DNA of 64,000 nucleotides from Paulownia fortunei (GCA_019321725.1 CM033111.1:11098001-11162000); one strand, 5' to 3'; shown: positions 35,201 through 45,563, counted from the stretch's first letter. Notes: a model not told the origin generated them from the letters alone. A program made the numbers and translations.

Positions 35201-36590
35201 CTTGGATAATGATCCCATCTCTGCAAAGGGTTGCTAGAGATGCAAGAAGAAGGAGAATGAGAGAAAATGATGACCTTAAGCTTGGAAGTGAAGCAAATGT
35301 TACTTCATTAGCTAAAGGAACAATCCACTTAGCTTTAAATGGAATTAAGGTTGTTTTAGTTACTTATCTCTGATACCAAAATGATATTAAGAATAGAATA
35401 TCTACTAGGCAAAGAAAGTTTGACTAAAAAATTAAAGGATGGAAATGTTGCATAGTTCTTGATGTTGGTACAATGATAAATGATTTATACAATCACAAAT
35501 TTCCTGCTACTCATTCAACAAAATTAATATAAACTAGATGATCATAGTTCCACATGACAAGATGGCACACTTGCGAGACCTTTTGGAATCACAAGAAATG
35601 ACAACTTGTAAATCTTGTCTCAAGGGAAAGATGATCAAGTCACTATTTGTAGGATAAGTGGAGTGTGCTGCAAATTCTTTAGAGTTGATCCATATGGATA
35701 TATGCAGGCCACTAAATGTTAGTGCCCTGAAAACTATGACTACTTCATTATCTTTATCGATGATTACTCTAGGCATGGGTATGTGTATCTTTTAAGATAC
35801 ATAACTGAAGTCTTTAAAAGGTTAAAAATGTTTAGGCATGAATTGGAGAAATAACTTGGTGAAGTATTAAAACTCTTTGATCAGATTGAAGAGGTAAGTA
35901 CTTAGGCTCAGAGTTTCTTAGTTATCTAAGAGAGAATAGGATTCTCTCACAATGGACTCCGTTGGCTACTCCACAATTGAACGTAGTGGTTGAGCAAAGG
36001 AACTGAATCTTGTTAGATATGGTTTGATCCATAATGAGTTTCACTAGACTTTTTCTTTCATTTTGGGGTTATGCTCTAGAATTGATGACTTTCTTACTAA
36101 AAAAGAGTGTCACCTAAGTCAAAGCCCGAAACATCATATGAGATATGATGTGGCAAAACCCTCTCATACAAATACCATGAAGGGGCCTACTTATGCGAAA
36201 CAGCTAGTGGGAGATAGGTTTGATACAAGATCTAACCTATGGAAGTTTGTGAGGTATCTAAAAGAATCCATTGAATAATACTTCTATGACCCTTCAAAAC
36301 AAAAGGTATTTGTTTCAAGGATTACCACCTTCATTGAGAAGGAGTTTATATTAGATAGTAAATGTGAGGTCATAGAACTTGAAAAAATTCAAGAACCATA
36401 AAGCATCCCACAAGAGGTATTAGTGTTTGAACCACCAATAACTAACACTTCAATCACACAACCTCCTAGGAGATCCAAAAGGATCTTAAGACCACTTGAG
36501 AGGTATGGTCTTTTATTAGAGAACAAAAAGGAGGAGTTTTCTTTGGATAGTGATACAAGGAATTATGAAGAATCGATGTTTGACATCGAC
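35201..36590 (+). pseudogene. Copia-B protease-integrase remnant
   Basis: Translations in changing frames give LKLGSEANVTSLAKGTIHLA (protease C-terminal side, about 35,278), then HMDICRPLNVSALK at about 35,690 (first catalytic Asp block) and ILSQWTPLATPQLNVVVEQR at about 35,940-36,000 (catalytic Glu block). SFWGYALE follows near 36,058. Segment 36,063-36,278 and beyond covers the integrase-RT linker (FVRYLKESIEYYFYDPSKQK, PPRRSKRILRPLERYG). Frequent stops show long decay. Blocks are in normal Copia order. Confidence 0.7.
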
Positions 36591-37248
36591 TCAAGAAGAT
36601 GAAAAGAGACCATGCAATCCGAAATGGACTCCTTGTACTCCAACTAGGTATAGACCTTGGGTGGACCTACCACATGATATTATACTCATTTGCTTCAAAT
36701 AGGTCTACAAGAAGAAGCTTCAAGTATATAGAGGGGTAGTGACCTACAAGGCATAACTGGTCACAAAAGGTTAAAAGCAAGGAAATGACTATGAGAAAAT
36801 CTTCTCATGAGTGGTAATGCTAAAATCTATTCGGATATTGATTGCCATATCAGCGTATTACGACTATGAGATATGGCAAATGAATGTGAAGAATGCCTTC
36901 CTCAATGGGAACCTATATGTGGCAACCATAAGGCTTCATATCTAGTGAGAGTAAGAAAAAAGTTCCCAAGCTTCCAAGATTAATTTATGGACCCAAAACA
37001 GGCTTCTCAAAGCTAGAACATCTAATTTGATGGGGCAATCAAAATGTTTGGTTTCCTCAAGAATCCGGAAGAACCCTATGTGCATAAGAAGGTTAGTAGG
37101 AGCGCAGTGACGTTTATTATGCTTTATATTGATGACAACCTACTCATTGGTAAAGATGTAGGGATGTTGCACTCAACAAAGGCTTGATTGTCTACTCAGT
37201 TTTCTATAAAGAATTTAGAAAAATCATCGTATATTTTGGAAATTAGCA
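36591..37248 (+). pseudogene. Copia-B reverse transcriptase remnant, 5' part
   Basis: Recognisable blocks are KETMQSEMDSLYSN (36,607), QMNVKNAFLNGN-like text near 36,880 and FIMLYIDDNLLIGKDVGML at about 37,110-37,160, the catalytic Y-I-D-D. STQFSIKNLEKSSYILEIS ends at 37,248, exactly where CACTA begins. The frame continues 12 kb downstream at about 49,531. Confidence 0.75.
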
Positions 37249-37259
37249 CTACAAGAAAA

Positions 37260-37830
37260 ATATATTTTAGCGACGAAAAATATCATACTAATGACCACGT
37301 TTTCGTCGCTAATATATATTAGCAACTACATATTTCTGTCGCTAAAGTCGCCGCAATAAGACCGTCATAAAAAAAAATTGGATTACATTGCAAATTTTCA
37401 TCGCGAATGCGTCACTAAATATTCATTTAACAACTACATATGTAAGAATTTTTGTCGCTAAAATATATAAAAAAATTAAATATTTAAGATTTAGCGACGA
37501 AAAAGCACACTCCGTCGCTAAATTAATAATATTTTCAAATAAATATAAAAATATTTTAGCTACAAAATTTCAAATTGCGTAGAAAAAGTTTTGATTTTAG
37601 TGACGAAATATCAAATTTCATCGCTAAATTTAGCGATGAATATAAAATGCATCGCTAAATTAATACGATTTAAAAAAAAATCAGAAAACTTTAGCGGCGA
37701 ATGTTAGAAATTCGTCGCTAAGTTAATTATTAGCAATGAATTATTATATTCATCGCTAAATTAATACGATTTTTAAAAAAAATTAGAAAAATTTAGTGAC
37801 GAATTATGGAAAATCGTCGCTAAAATTTGA
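37260..37830. repeat. CACTA subterminal repeat array
   Basis: At least ten direct and inverted copies of a core tagcgacga / tcgtcgcta, spaced 20-90 bases, many as facing pairs separated by short AT-rich DNA. This is typical of CACTA ends and restricted to this interval. Confidence 0.8.
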
Positions 37831-37907
37831 TTTTTTTTTAAATATTTTGTTCATTTTGAATTTTTATCCTGTTTTAAACAACATATTCACATCCTGTTTA
37901 TCACAAC

Positions 37908-39522
37908 TGCTACAACTTTAAGGTTGCAAACCCAAGTGCAGGTTGTAGTAAGTAATAAATTTCTCGTGAGTCCGAGGTCGATCCACAGGGAAGTTGTTTG
38001 AAGAATTCAAGTTTATATTTATAAAAAGATGAAGTTTATGTGAATCAAAAATATATGAACAATTAATGTATGATGTAGCTAAAGAAAAAACCGAAGTAAT
38101 AAAAGTACTGAGGATTAGGGATCCACTCTTGAGTTTTGGATAGATAAATGGTTATTTATTCTTTTTACCTCTATTAATTGCCACAATTGGAATCCATACA
38201 TAATGAAGGTTCCAATGGGAAGATATTATCAAGTAACTCATGCAATAAGGTAATCATGATATTGTCTTACTATTGCAAATTATCTCTTAACACCAACACT
38301 TATTTATGGGATCAAGCATTTATATACTCTTTCGTCAATAACAAATCAAGGTTTCACATTAGCAGTCGGTGGGGTAAAACCGTACAATAAGCTAAATGAA
38401 CCCAAGTATTTGTTGTGCCATTGGAGATACATAAATCAAGAATCACCACAAAAATAAGTAGGGTTTAGATCAAAAATAATAATAATAATACAACATACTT
38501 AAATAATTTCTACCCTTATAACCATTTATCTTCCTTCATCAAGAGATTCACCCTTTTTCCTCAGCAAAATAAAATTTAGAAAGACATAATAAAAGTAACA
38601 AAGACTAAAAATATAAGAGAAACTAGAGAATGCATTTCTATTACTACTAGAAAACTTACAATACTAGAAAACATACAAACTAGATAACTTAGCCTAAAGA
38701 AACCCTCTACCCCCCTCCTCTTACAAGCTGAATACATGGCCTATTTATAGTACTTGGAGTAAGCTAGAGGCCAAAAAAATAATGGAGGGGTTAATCAAGT
38801 GGTATGCTAGTTGCCAAGAGTTGGTAAGTTGTTACACAAATTTCTCAACCACTGAATTGAATTACATTTTTCGGTCAGATACAGCTAGATTTTGAAGATA
38901 CGTAAAGAACAAAAATTGTAGATCTTTCAACGCTGATATATTTTCATATATCTTTTGTCAAATTTGGCGATCGGATGAAGGAGATATGGTCAAATTACCG
39001 AGTCATGTCCAAGAGCCGCCCTGTAACATCAGCAGCAACTTGCAGCCTATGTTTTTATCATTTCAACACATTTTCACACCATCTTGTCTTCAGCAAACTT
39101 GTTTATTTACCTCTTGGGTATAACATATCCGAATTTCAGACCAAAATAAATTTGGGCTCAAGATATATAACCGAATTGGTAAAATAAGTCAATACTGGGT
39201 TGAACTCTGATCTGAATTTTGGTGATCCATTTTGTGTAATTACTTGGACGAATTTTCTGCTATCATCAAGACTGAATTGGGCTGAGCCTCCAACATAAAA
39301 GTTGTACCTCCATCTCTTGGCTTTCAAATGAAACAAGCTTCAGGTCCATAGAGCTTTTGATCATGAAGTTATGCTCAAATTACAAAAACTGCACAAGTCT
39401 GAAAACATGCTTCCATTTATTCCCTAACACAAAATATTAATAAAACAAGAATATTAACAAGAATAAAGTAAGAAAAGTATAAAGGATTTGATATAAAAAT
39501 ATGTCAAAATATGCACTTATCA
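37908..39522 (-). repeat. Athila-like copy 1, 3' LTR
   Basis: 1,615 bp; plus-strand ends tgctacaactttaagg and ...tgcacttatca. Nearly identical to 47,362-48,976. Open frames inside (for example 38,178-38,390 and 38,975-39,187) recur in the other LTR and are not genes. Confidence 0.95.
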
Positions 39523-39534
39523 AATTCCCCCACA
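39523..39534 (-). promoter_or_regulatory. Polypurine tract of Athila-like copy 1
   Basis: On the minus strand TGTGGGGGAATT abuts the 3' LTR, the normal position of the plus-strand primer. Confidence 0.9.
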
Positions 39535-39541
39535 TTTAACC

Positions 39542-39561
39542 CTTGCTTGTCCTCGAGCAAG
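39542..39561 (-). other. Hairpin upstream of the polypurine tract
   Basis: On the minus strand a 6-bp stem CTTGCT / AGCAAG encloses the loop CGAGGACA, 19 bases upstream of the 3' LTR. The Ty3 element at 57 kb has the same structure with a compensating C-G to T-A change at the stem base. Confidence 0.6.
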
Positions 39562-41088
39562 CTTAAAACAAACATAAACTAATCCACTTTCGTAGGAAAA
39601 CACGATTGCATTTAGCATATGCAACAAGCCTTTAAACCCTTAGGTGGCCCATAGAGGACGAGTTATAGTCTCGTGAAGGTTTCCAGCAGTGATACCTACA
39701 AACACCTATAATAACTATCTTCCAACTTTTATTCTCATGAAGCAACAAAGTAATATGGAAATAAAATCAAACAAGTGTTGAGTTTAACTCTTAGTCATTC
39801 AAAAATCAATACATTTCCACAATAATCATACTCAAGTGTGTGTGTGGACAGTTAATGTCAATAGTGATGAAACTATGCATGTTTCAAATAAGTGAATTCT
39901 CATAAAACCTTACAAAACCATCACCCAATCTCTAACAGAAAAGTTAAACATCATAGGCTCTTCCTTTGGTGCAAATCTCCACTACACTGAAGGCACCACA
40001 CGAAATCAAAAGGTCTTTAACAAAGGTTGTAATGGGGCCAAAGGGTGGTGATGTAGCTAAGAAATAAAAAGATAGGATGCAACAAAGGTTCTAAAAACTT
40101 CATGGAATCAGAGACATAAAATTTATCGATAAAGAATTCTCCAACTCCACAAATTTCACACTGGAGTCTATTGTTATTGAATTGGACCCCTCTTATTCAT
40201 CTTGCAACATCTCATTTTTAGTTGCAACTTGTAGCACTTTGCAACTTTTTTTTTTTTTTCTTTTTTTTTTTTAGAGACACTCCCCCACACTTATCTTCTA
40301 TCCCAACCTAAATTTCTTTTGTAAGTCCAAGCTTTCAATTGAATGTCTCTTAAACTCCAATCATTTTTAGAACAAGGGTTGGATAATAGTGTATTTAGGT
40401 TAGGTAAAAAGATATGGTTAAAAAAAATATATATTTATTTATTGTAAGGCTCAAAGTGGTTTACTAGGGGATGTTTTTTTTAAATATTATATAGGGAACA
40501 AGCTGATTTGGCAATGGTGCTAGAAAGCCTAATGCCTTAATCATTTTTCTAGTGGTGCACTATCAGTCGTTCGCCTCGACAGACCAAAAGTAAAAGTTCT
40601 AATACTTAACCCCTACATGTTGAAGATTCAAGTGATGATTAGAGTAAGGGCATAAGAACTATATATTTTGACATGATTGTCTTCACACTAAATAACATAA
40701 CTATTTGTGCAAAATAAAATTTGAGTATAATTATCGCAAAAATATATTAACCAAATAACAACATCAAAGTCCAAAACAACACCCATCATCAATTAAACCA
40801 TATTATTCATGCTTAATTTTAATCATTGAAGTTGGAAGAACCTATACGACTCAAAAAAAAATATTGGTAATTCACAAACACTTGTTAAAAACTTTACAAA
40901 CCTGCCATATTATGCAAAAAATAGGGATGCGTCTCAAGAGTGTTACAATTACCCTTTACTCAGCCACCTTTTTTTCATGCTTTCAACGGACCCAGCAAAA
41001 AAAATACGCTTGATTTATATTTATTTTTATTTTTTTATTTTTTTTATTATATTTTTTTAAATACTAAAAAAAAACACACATTGAATAT
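39562..41088. other. 3' non-coding region of Athila-like copy 1
   Basis: About 1.5 kb without a recognisable protein in either strand. It holds a long T/A homopolymer block at 40,245-40,272 and, at 40,280-40,293, a second purine-rich block resembling the polypurine tract. In relatives part of this interval is occupied by the env-like gene or its 3' UTR; I see no remains of it. Confidence 0.6.
40280..40293 (-). promoter_or_regulatory. Second polypurine-like tract
   Basis: Minus strand TAAGTGTGGGGGAG, followed by a long run of A. It resembles the main tract (AAATGTGGGGGAATT) and could be an internal plus-strand primer or a relic. Confidence 0.4.
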
Positions 41089-41274
41089 ACAACCTGCACT
41101 TGGGTTTGCAACCTTAAAGTTGTAGTAAGTTTTTGGCGCCGTTACCGGGGAAGGCAAGATAAGTATTCAGGTTTATTAATATTTTTCTTTTGTAAATATA
41201 GTTTGTTTATTTTCTTTATGGATATATGGTTATATGGTATCGTAGTCATAATTTTCGACGTTTAGTAAGAAATA
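41089..41274 (+). repeat. Inverted copy of LTR end, primer site and leader
   Basis: This 186-bp plus-strand segment is the reverse complement of 47,214-47,399 with few differences. It contains the last bases of the LTR (cttgggtttgcaacctt...), the tRNA-Asp primer site (tggcgccgttaccgggga, one mismatch) and the leader up to ttagtaagaaataa. It therefore lies in opposite orientation to its host element. It ends about 50 bases from the stop of the Cys-rich ORF. Confidence 0.85.
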
Positions 41275-41323
41275 AGTTGTACCAATCCACATGAATGCGT
41301 CTCAAGAGTCAATATAATGTGAT

Positions 41324-41701
41324 CTAAAGACTCTTACTCAGTCCATCCATAATGAATTTAAGTTTATCTTCTCGATTTTTAGAGACCATTCCTAAAGAAC
41401 GACACTTTGTGTTGCAAGTCCATCTAGCACAAATATGACAAACTTTCATTTTTTTCGCCCTTCGTTTTTTTGAATATATGCTTTTACCAAAACCAGACAT
41501 GTATCTAGTAAGCAAATCTGGAAACTCATGTGAAAACTCACCTGCCCTTACCTTTGCTTCAATTAACCATCGTATGTCCTCCGGAATGCCCTTGTGTATC
41601 AGCATCCTCAATCTTTCAATCTTGATTTTATAAATTTTCAAAATTGCATTTTTAGGAAGAAAAGGAAATCGCTTCTTGAGAGTTAGAAATATGTCACCCA
41701 T
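41324..41701 (-). CDS. Small Cys-rich basic protein resembling viral nucleic-acid-binding proteins
   Basis: An intact ORF of 125 codons; ATG at 41,701 in a strong context (AAAATGG). An in-frame extension upstream lacks ATG. Residues 1-70 are mixed helical (FLTLKKRFPFLPKN; KGIPEDIRWLIEAKV at about 38-52). Residues 73-86 form a basic patch (KSIYSKKRRAKKMK), directly followed by a four-Cys finger C88-x2-C91-x4-C96-x3-C100. The tail is charged (DKLKFIMDGLSKS). Basic patch plus close-set Cys finger, small size and overall order resemble the 3'-proximal nucleic-acid-binding proteins of Betaflexiviridae (carlavirus and vitivirus type), which bind RNA and act in silencing suppression in several viruses. 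That is recognition from family knowledge, not a search. It lies 207 bp downstream of the integrase on the same strand, in the slot of the Athila env-like gene, and has its own TATA-like box. Unlike gag-pol it has no lesion. Alternatively it is an unrelated zinc-finger ORF. Confidence 0.55.
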   Translation of the reverse strand: MGDIFLTLKKRFPFLPKNAILKIYKIKIERLRMLIHKGIPEDIRWLIEAKVRAGEFSHEFPDLLTRYMSGFGKSIYSKKRRAKKMKVCHICARWTCNTKCRSLGMVSKNREDKLKFIMDGLSKSL

Positions 41702-41786
41702 TTTGAAAATAACAAGAAAAGAGAATGAGAAAAACAAAGAAAATTTGTACAAAGATTTCAGTTGTTTGGGAAACTGACAAGTCCGA

Positions 41787-41795
41787 CTTTTATAG
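41787..41795 (-). promoter_or_regulatory. TATA-like box upstream of the Cys-rich ORF
   Basis: Minus strand CTATAAAAG, about 90 bases upstream of the ATG at 41,701, in a locally GC-richer stretch (GGTACTCCGTGG just before it). Spacing would give a leader of about 60 bases. Suggestive of a private promoter rather than expression from the LTR. Confidence 0.45.
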
Positions 41796-41908
41796 CCACG
41801 GAGTACCGTTATCCGCCATTTAACCGGGAAAAGAAAAAATAAAAAATAAAAGAAGAAGAAGAGAAGAAAAAAATAATGTCAGATAAAAAAAAATATATAT
41901 ATACAACA

Positions 41909-43042
41909 CTAATCATAACAAGGGTTAGAAAGAAAAAGAATTTCCTCTTGTGAAAATTGATTTTCTAGAAATGGTTTAACTCTTTGTCCATTTACTTTGA
42001 ATATGTTACCATTTCTAGGATTCTCAATGTCAATTGCCCCATAAGGATATACTTTTTTTACAACAAAAGGACCACTCCACCTTGATCTCAATTTTCCAGG
42101 AAACAAATGCAATCGAGAATTATAAAGCAAAACCTTTTGACCAACCTCAAATATTTTTCTTGAAATTTTATTATCATGAAAATCTTTGATTCTTGCTTTA
42201 TAAATTTTAGAATTCTCATATGCATCATTTCTCAGTTTTTCAAGTTCATTGATTTGCAATTTGCGCAATTTTGAAGCTTCATCAAGGTTGAAGTTAAACA
42301 TTTTGATTGCCCAATAAGCTTTATGTTCAAGTTCAACAGGTAAATGACAAGGTTTTCCATAAACTATCCTATAAGGAGACATGCCTAATGATGTTTTGAA
42401 AGCAGTTCTATATGCCCAAAGTGTATCGGTAAGTCTAAGAGACCAATCTTTACGGTTTGGGTTAACTGTTTTCTCCAAAATTTGTTTTATCTCCCTATTT
42501 GCAAGTTCAACTTGTCCATTTGTCTGAGGATGATAAGGGGTTGCAACTTTATGTATGATTCCATATTTCTTCATTAAAGTTCCGAAAATTTTGTTACAAA
42601 AATATTTTCCCCCATCACTGATAATAGATCTAGGAATTCCAAATCGACTTAAAATATTTTCTTTCAAAAATTTTATCACTATTTTGTGATCATTGTTTCG
42701 ACAAGGAATTGCCTCGATCCATTTTGAAACATAATCTATGGCAACCAATATGTAAAGAAAACCAAATGATAATGGAAATGGCCCCATAAAATCAATACCC
42801 CAACAGTCAAAGATTTCAATCACTAGGATAGGGTGTAGGGGCATCATATTTCTCTTTGAAAGGGACCCTAACTTTTGACAATTTTCACAACTTTTGCAGA
42901 AAGTGTAAGTATCTTTGAAAAGAGTTGGCCAATAAAATCCACATTGCAAGATTTTTGCAATAGTTTTTTTTACAGAAAAATGACCACCACATGCTTCTGA
43001 ATGACAAAATTTGACAATATTACCTATCTCATTGTCAGGCAC
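41909..43042 (-). CDS. Athila-like integrase (intact open frame, 377 residues)
   Basis: Integrase inserts the reverse-transcribed element into host DNA. The frame has an HHCC-type zinc domain (H14, H21, C52, C55) and an RNase H-fold core with catalytic D84 (WGIDFMGPF), D143 (IISDGGKYF) and E179 ([13 protein letters not shown]), giving the D,D(35)E spacing. A C-terminal domain follows with [20 protein letters not shown] near 330-350, a GPY/F-type module. No internal stop. In the living element it would be released from the gag-pol polyprotein; here the upstream RNase H frame shifts just before this ORF (43,024-43,060). The ATG is therefore only the first Met of the open frame. Downstream come 207 bp of non-coding DNA and the Cys-rich ORF. 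Confidence 0.9.
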   Translation of the reverse strand: MPDNEIGNIVKFCHSEACGGHFSVKKTIAKILQCGFYWPTLFKDTYTFCKSCENCQKLGSLSKRNMMPLHPILVIEIFDCWGIDFMGPFPLSFGFLYILVAIDYVSKWIEAIPCRNNDHKIVIKFLKENILSRFGIPRSIISDGGKYFCNKIFGTLMKKYGIIHKVATPYHPQTNGQVELANREIKQILEKTVNPNRKDWSLRLTDTLWAYRTAFKTSLGMSPYRIVYGKPCHLPVELEHKAYWAIKMFNFNLDEASKLRKLQINELEKLRNDAYENSKIYKARIKDFHDNKISRKIFEVGQKVLLYNSRLHLFPGKLRSRWSGPFVVKKVYPYGAIDIENPRNGNIFKVNGQRVKPFLENQFSQEEILFLSNPCYD

Positions 43043-44590
43043 ACATCTTCGAAAGATTTGATCAGGACAATATTTGAATAGGTATGGATCATCCCAATAA
43101 AAATTTTAACCTCAGTCAAAAACTTCTTTTTATCTTGAGAGTTCCAATGTGATGGCATCTTTCCTATTACAAGAAAATTAACAATGTCAGCAAACCAAGG
43201 TAAAATAGAAACGTTAAATAATTGTTCATCAGGGAAAGTGTCATTAATAGGTGTGGTTTGAAATGAGTCATCACAAACAAGTCTCGACAAATGATCAGCC
43301 ACTACATTCTCTACCCCCTTTTTATCTCGAATAGTAACATTAAATTCCTGGAGTAAGAGAATCCACCTAATCAGTCTTAGTTTAGCATCTTTTTTTGACA
43401 AAAGATATTTCAAAGCTGCATGATCACTGAAAACAACAATTGGTGAGCCAACAAGATAAGATCGAAATTTATCCAATGCAAAAACTACAACAAGTAATTC
43501 TTTTTCAGTTGTTGTATAATTCAATTGAGCACCATTTAAAGTTTTACTTGCATAGTAAATAACATATGATTTTTTATCTTTTCTTTGTCCAAGACAGCTC
43601 CAACAGCATAATCACTAGCATCACACATTATTTCAAAAGGTAAAGTCCAATCTGGAGGCTGCATGATTGGAGCAGACGTAAGCATGCTTTTAAGCTTAAC
43701 AAAAGCATTTTCACAGTTTTCAGTCCATTCAAAAATAGTGTCTTTTGTTAGAAGATTACACAAAGGTTTAGATATTATACTAAAATATTTGATAAATCTT
43801 CTATAAAAACCAGCATGTCCTAAAAATGATCTAATCTCCTTCACAGTCTTTGGTGTTGGCAAATTGGCAATTAACTCAATTTTAGATTTATCAACCTCAA
43901 TACCTTCTAATGATATAATGTGTCCAAGAACAATACCAGTTGTTACCATGAAGTGACATTTCTCCCAATTGAGCACAAGATTCTTTTCTTCACACCTGAT
44001 CAAAACATTTTCTAAATTAGATAAGCAATCATCAATGAATTACCAAAAACAGAAAAATCATCCATGAAGACTTCAAGAAAACATTCAACCATGTCACTAA
44101 AAATACTAAGCATGCATCGTTGGAATGTAGCTGGTGCATTACATAATCCAAAAGGCATCCTTCGATATGTAAAAGTACCAAAAGGACATGTAAAAGTTGT
44201 TTTCTCTTGATCTTCAAGTGCAATTGCAATTTGGTTATATCCAGAATATCCATCTAAAAAGCAATAAAATTCGTGTCCTGCAACTCTTTCTAAAATTTGA
44301 TCCATGAAAGGTAATGGAAAATGATCTTTTCTAGTGACTGAGTTGAGTTTTCTATAGTCAATGCACATTCGCCAACCAGTAACAGTCCTAGTTGGAATTA
44401 ATTCATCATTCTCATTCTGACTACAGTAACTCCAGATTTCTTAGGTACAACTTGAGTCGGACTTACCCATTTGCTATCAGAAATAGAATAAATGATTCCA
44501 TTATCTAAGAGTTTAATGACTTCATTTCTTACTACTTCTTTCATATTAGGATTTAGCCTTCGTTGCATTTCTCTAGATGGTTTAGCATTT
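43024..44590 (-). pseudogene. Athila-like reverse transcriptase-RNase H (frameshifted)
   Basis: RT starts near 44,590 (RRLNPNMKEVV-type text), runs through MCIDYRKLNSVTRKDHFPLP, FLDGYSGYNQIAIALEDQEK and RMPFGLCNAPATFQRCMLSI to the catalytic FMDDFSVFGNS at about 44,060. The thumb is at 43,800-44,003 (VLGHIISLEGIEVDKSKIEL). RNase H begins with [17 protein letters not shown] (about 43,600) and continues after a frameshift near 43,540 with [20 protein letters not shown] and [21 protein letters not shown] further spacer reaches the integrase. Catalytic residues are present, but frameshifts at about 44,400, 44,010, 43,540 and 43,040 break the polyprotein. Confidence 0.85.
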
Positions 44591-44858
44591 TCCTCTAGAT
44601 AGATGTTATGTGTGCAAATGAAAGGATTAATACCTTTAATATCAGCAATAGGTCCATCCTAACGCATTCTTATGCATTTTCAGAGTTTCGATCAACTTAC
44701 CTTCTTGATATGCATCGAGTTTGGAAGAAATTATTACTGGAAAAAGTTTCATTCTCACCCAAGAAAGAGTATTTCAAATTAACTGGCAAAGGTTTCAATT
44801 CAACCACGGGAGCTTTAATACTTGATGGAATAGATTTTACTGTTGATGATGAAAGTTC

Positions 44859-45563
44859 TTAGAACCTTGGCTTCCAAAAATATTTTTCTTGTACCTGCAA
44901 AAATTCAGAGATAGTATTAGTGTGTTCCTTTTTATAAATACTTTCACTTTCAAAACAAGTCTCCAAAGAATCTGAAGAGTTAGTAGTAGTAAAGTATTCA
45001 TGAACAAGTTCCTCAATTGAATCCACTTCATGTACTTCGACATCTTCTGCAGGTTGCATACAAACATTAAACACATTTAGTTCCAAAGTCATATTTCCAA
45101 ATGATAACTTCAAAATACCATTTCTACAATTGATCAAAGCATTTGAAGTTGCAAGAAAAGGACGACCCAAAATGATAGGAATTTGTGTATGTGTTTGTGC
45201 AACAGGCTCTGTGTCCAAAACAATGAAATCAACTGGAAAGCAAAACTTATCAATTTGTACCAACACATCTTCTACTATTCCCTTTGGAACTTTAATCGAA
45301 CGGTCAGCTAATTGGAGTACAACAGAAGTTGTTTTAAGTTCTCCCAAACCTAACTGTTCATAAACTGAGAAAGGTAGAAGATTTACACTAGCACCAAGAT
45401 CAAGCAAAGCACGCTCTATTCTAGTGTTTCCTATGATACATGAAATGGTTGGACAACCTGGATCTTTGTACTTGGGTGGAGTGAATTGTTGAATGATTGA
45501 ACTAACACTTTCAGTTAAAAATGCCTTCTTTTGTACATGATGTTTTCTTTTGATTGTACACAA
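44859..45563 (-). pseudogene. Athila-like aspartic protease and linker
   Basis: The open frame of 234 codons carries the retroviral-type aspartic protease that cuts the polyprotein. The active site is D55-L-G-A-S (RALLDLGASVNLL) and the second conserved block is IPIILGRPFLATS. The fold and the 'NLLPFSVYEQLGLGEL' text are typical of the Athila group. After about residue 175 an acidic linker leads toward RT. It overlaps the preceding gag frame by 49 bases in another frame, so in this copy it is separated from gag by a frameshift and from RT by a stop at its end. The protease domain itself looks undamaged. Confidence 0.8.

Noticed and set aside
37260..37830. CRISPR-like array of short regular repeats
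   Set aside because: The repeats occur in both orientations at irregular spacing next to a CACTA terminus in a plant genome; they are transposon subterminal repeats.
38178..38390. Plus-strand 70-codon open frame, repeated identically at 47,632-47,844
   Set aside because: It lies wholly within both LTRs and is antisense to the element; its duplication is due to LTR identity, not gene duplication.
40245..40272. Poly(T)/poly(A) tract as a processed-transcript tail
   Set aside because: No retro-copied gene adjoins it; it is part of the 3' non-coding region of the Athila-like element.
41324..41752. A longer version of the Cys-rich ORF starting at 41,752
   Set aside because: The codon at 41,752 is TTG, not ATG. 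The first ATG, with good context, is at 41,701.
44608..45363. Plus-strand open frames of 77-84 codons
   Set aside because: Antisense shadows of the Athila-like protease and RT on the minus strand.
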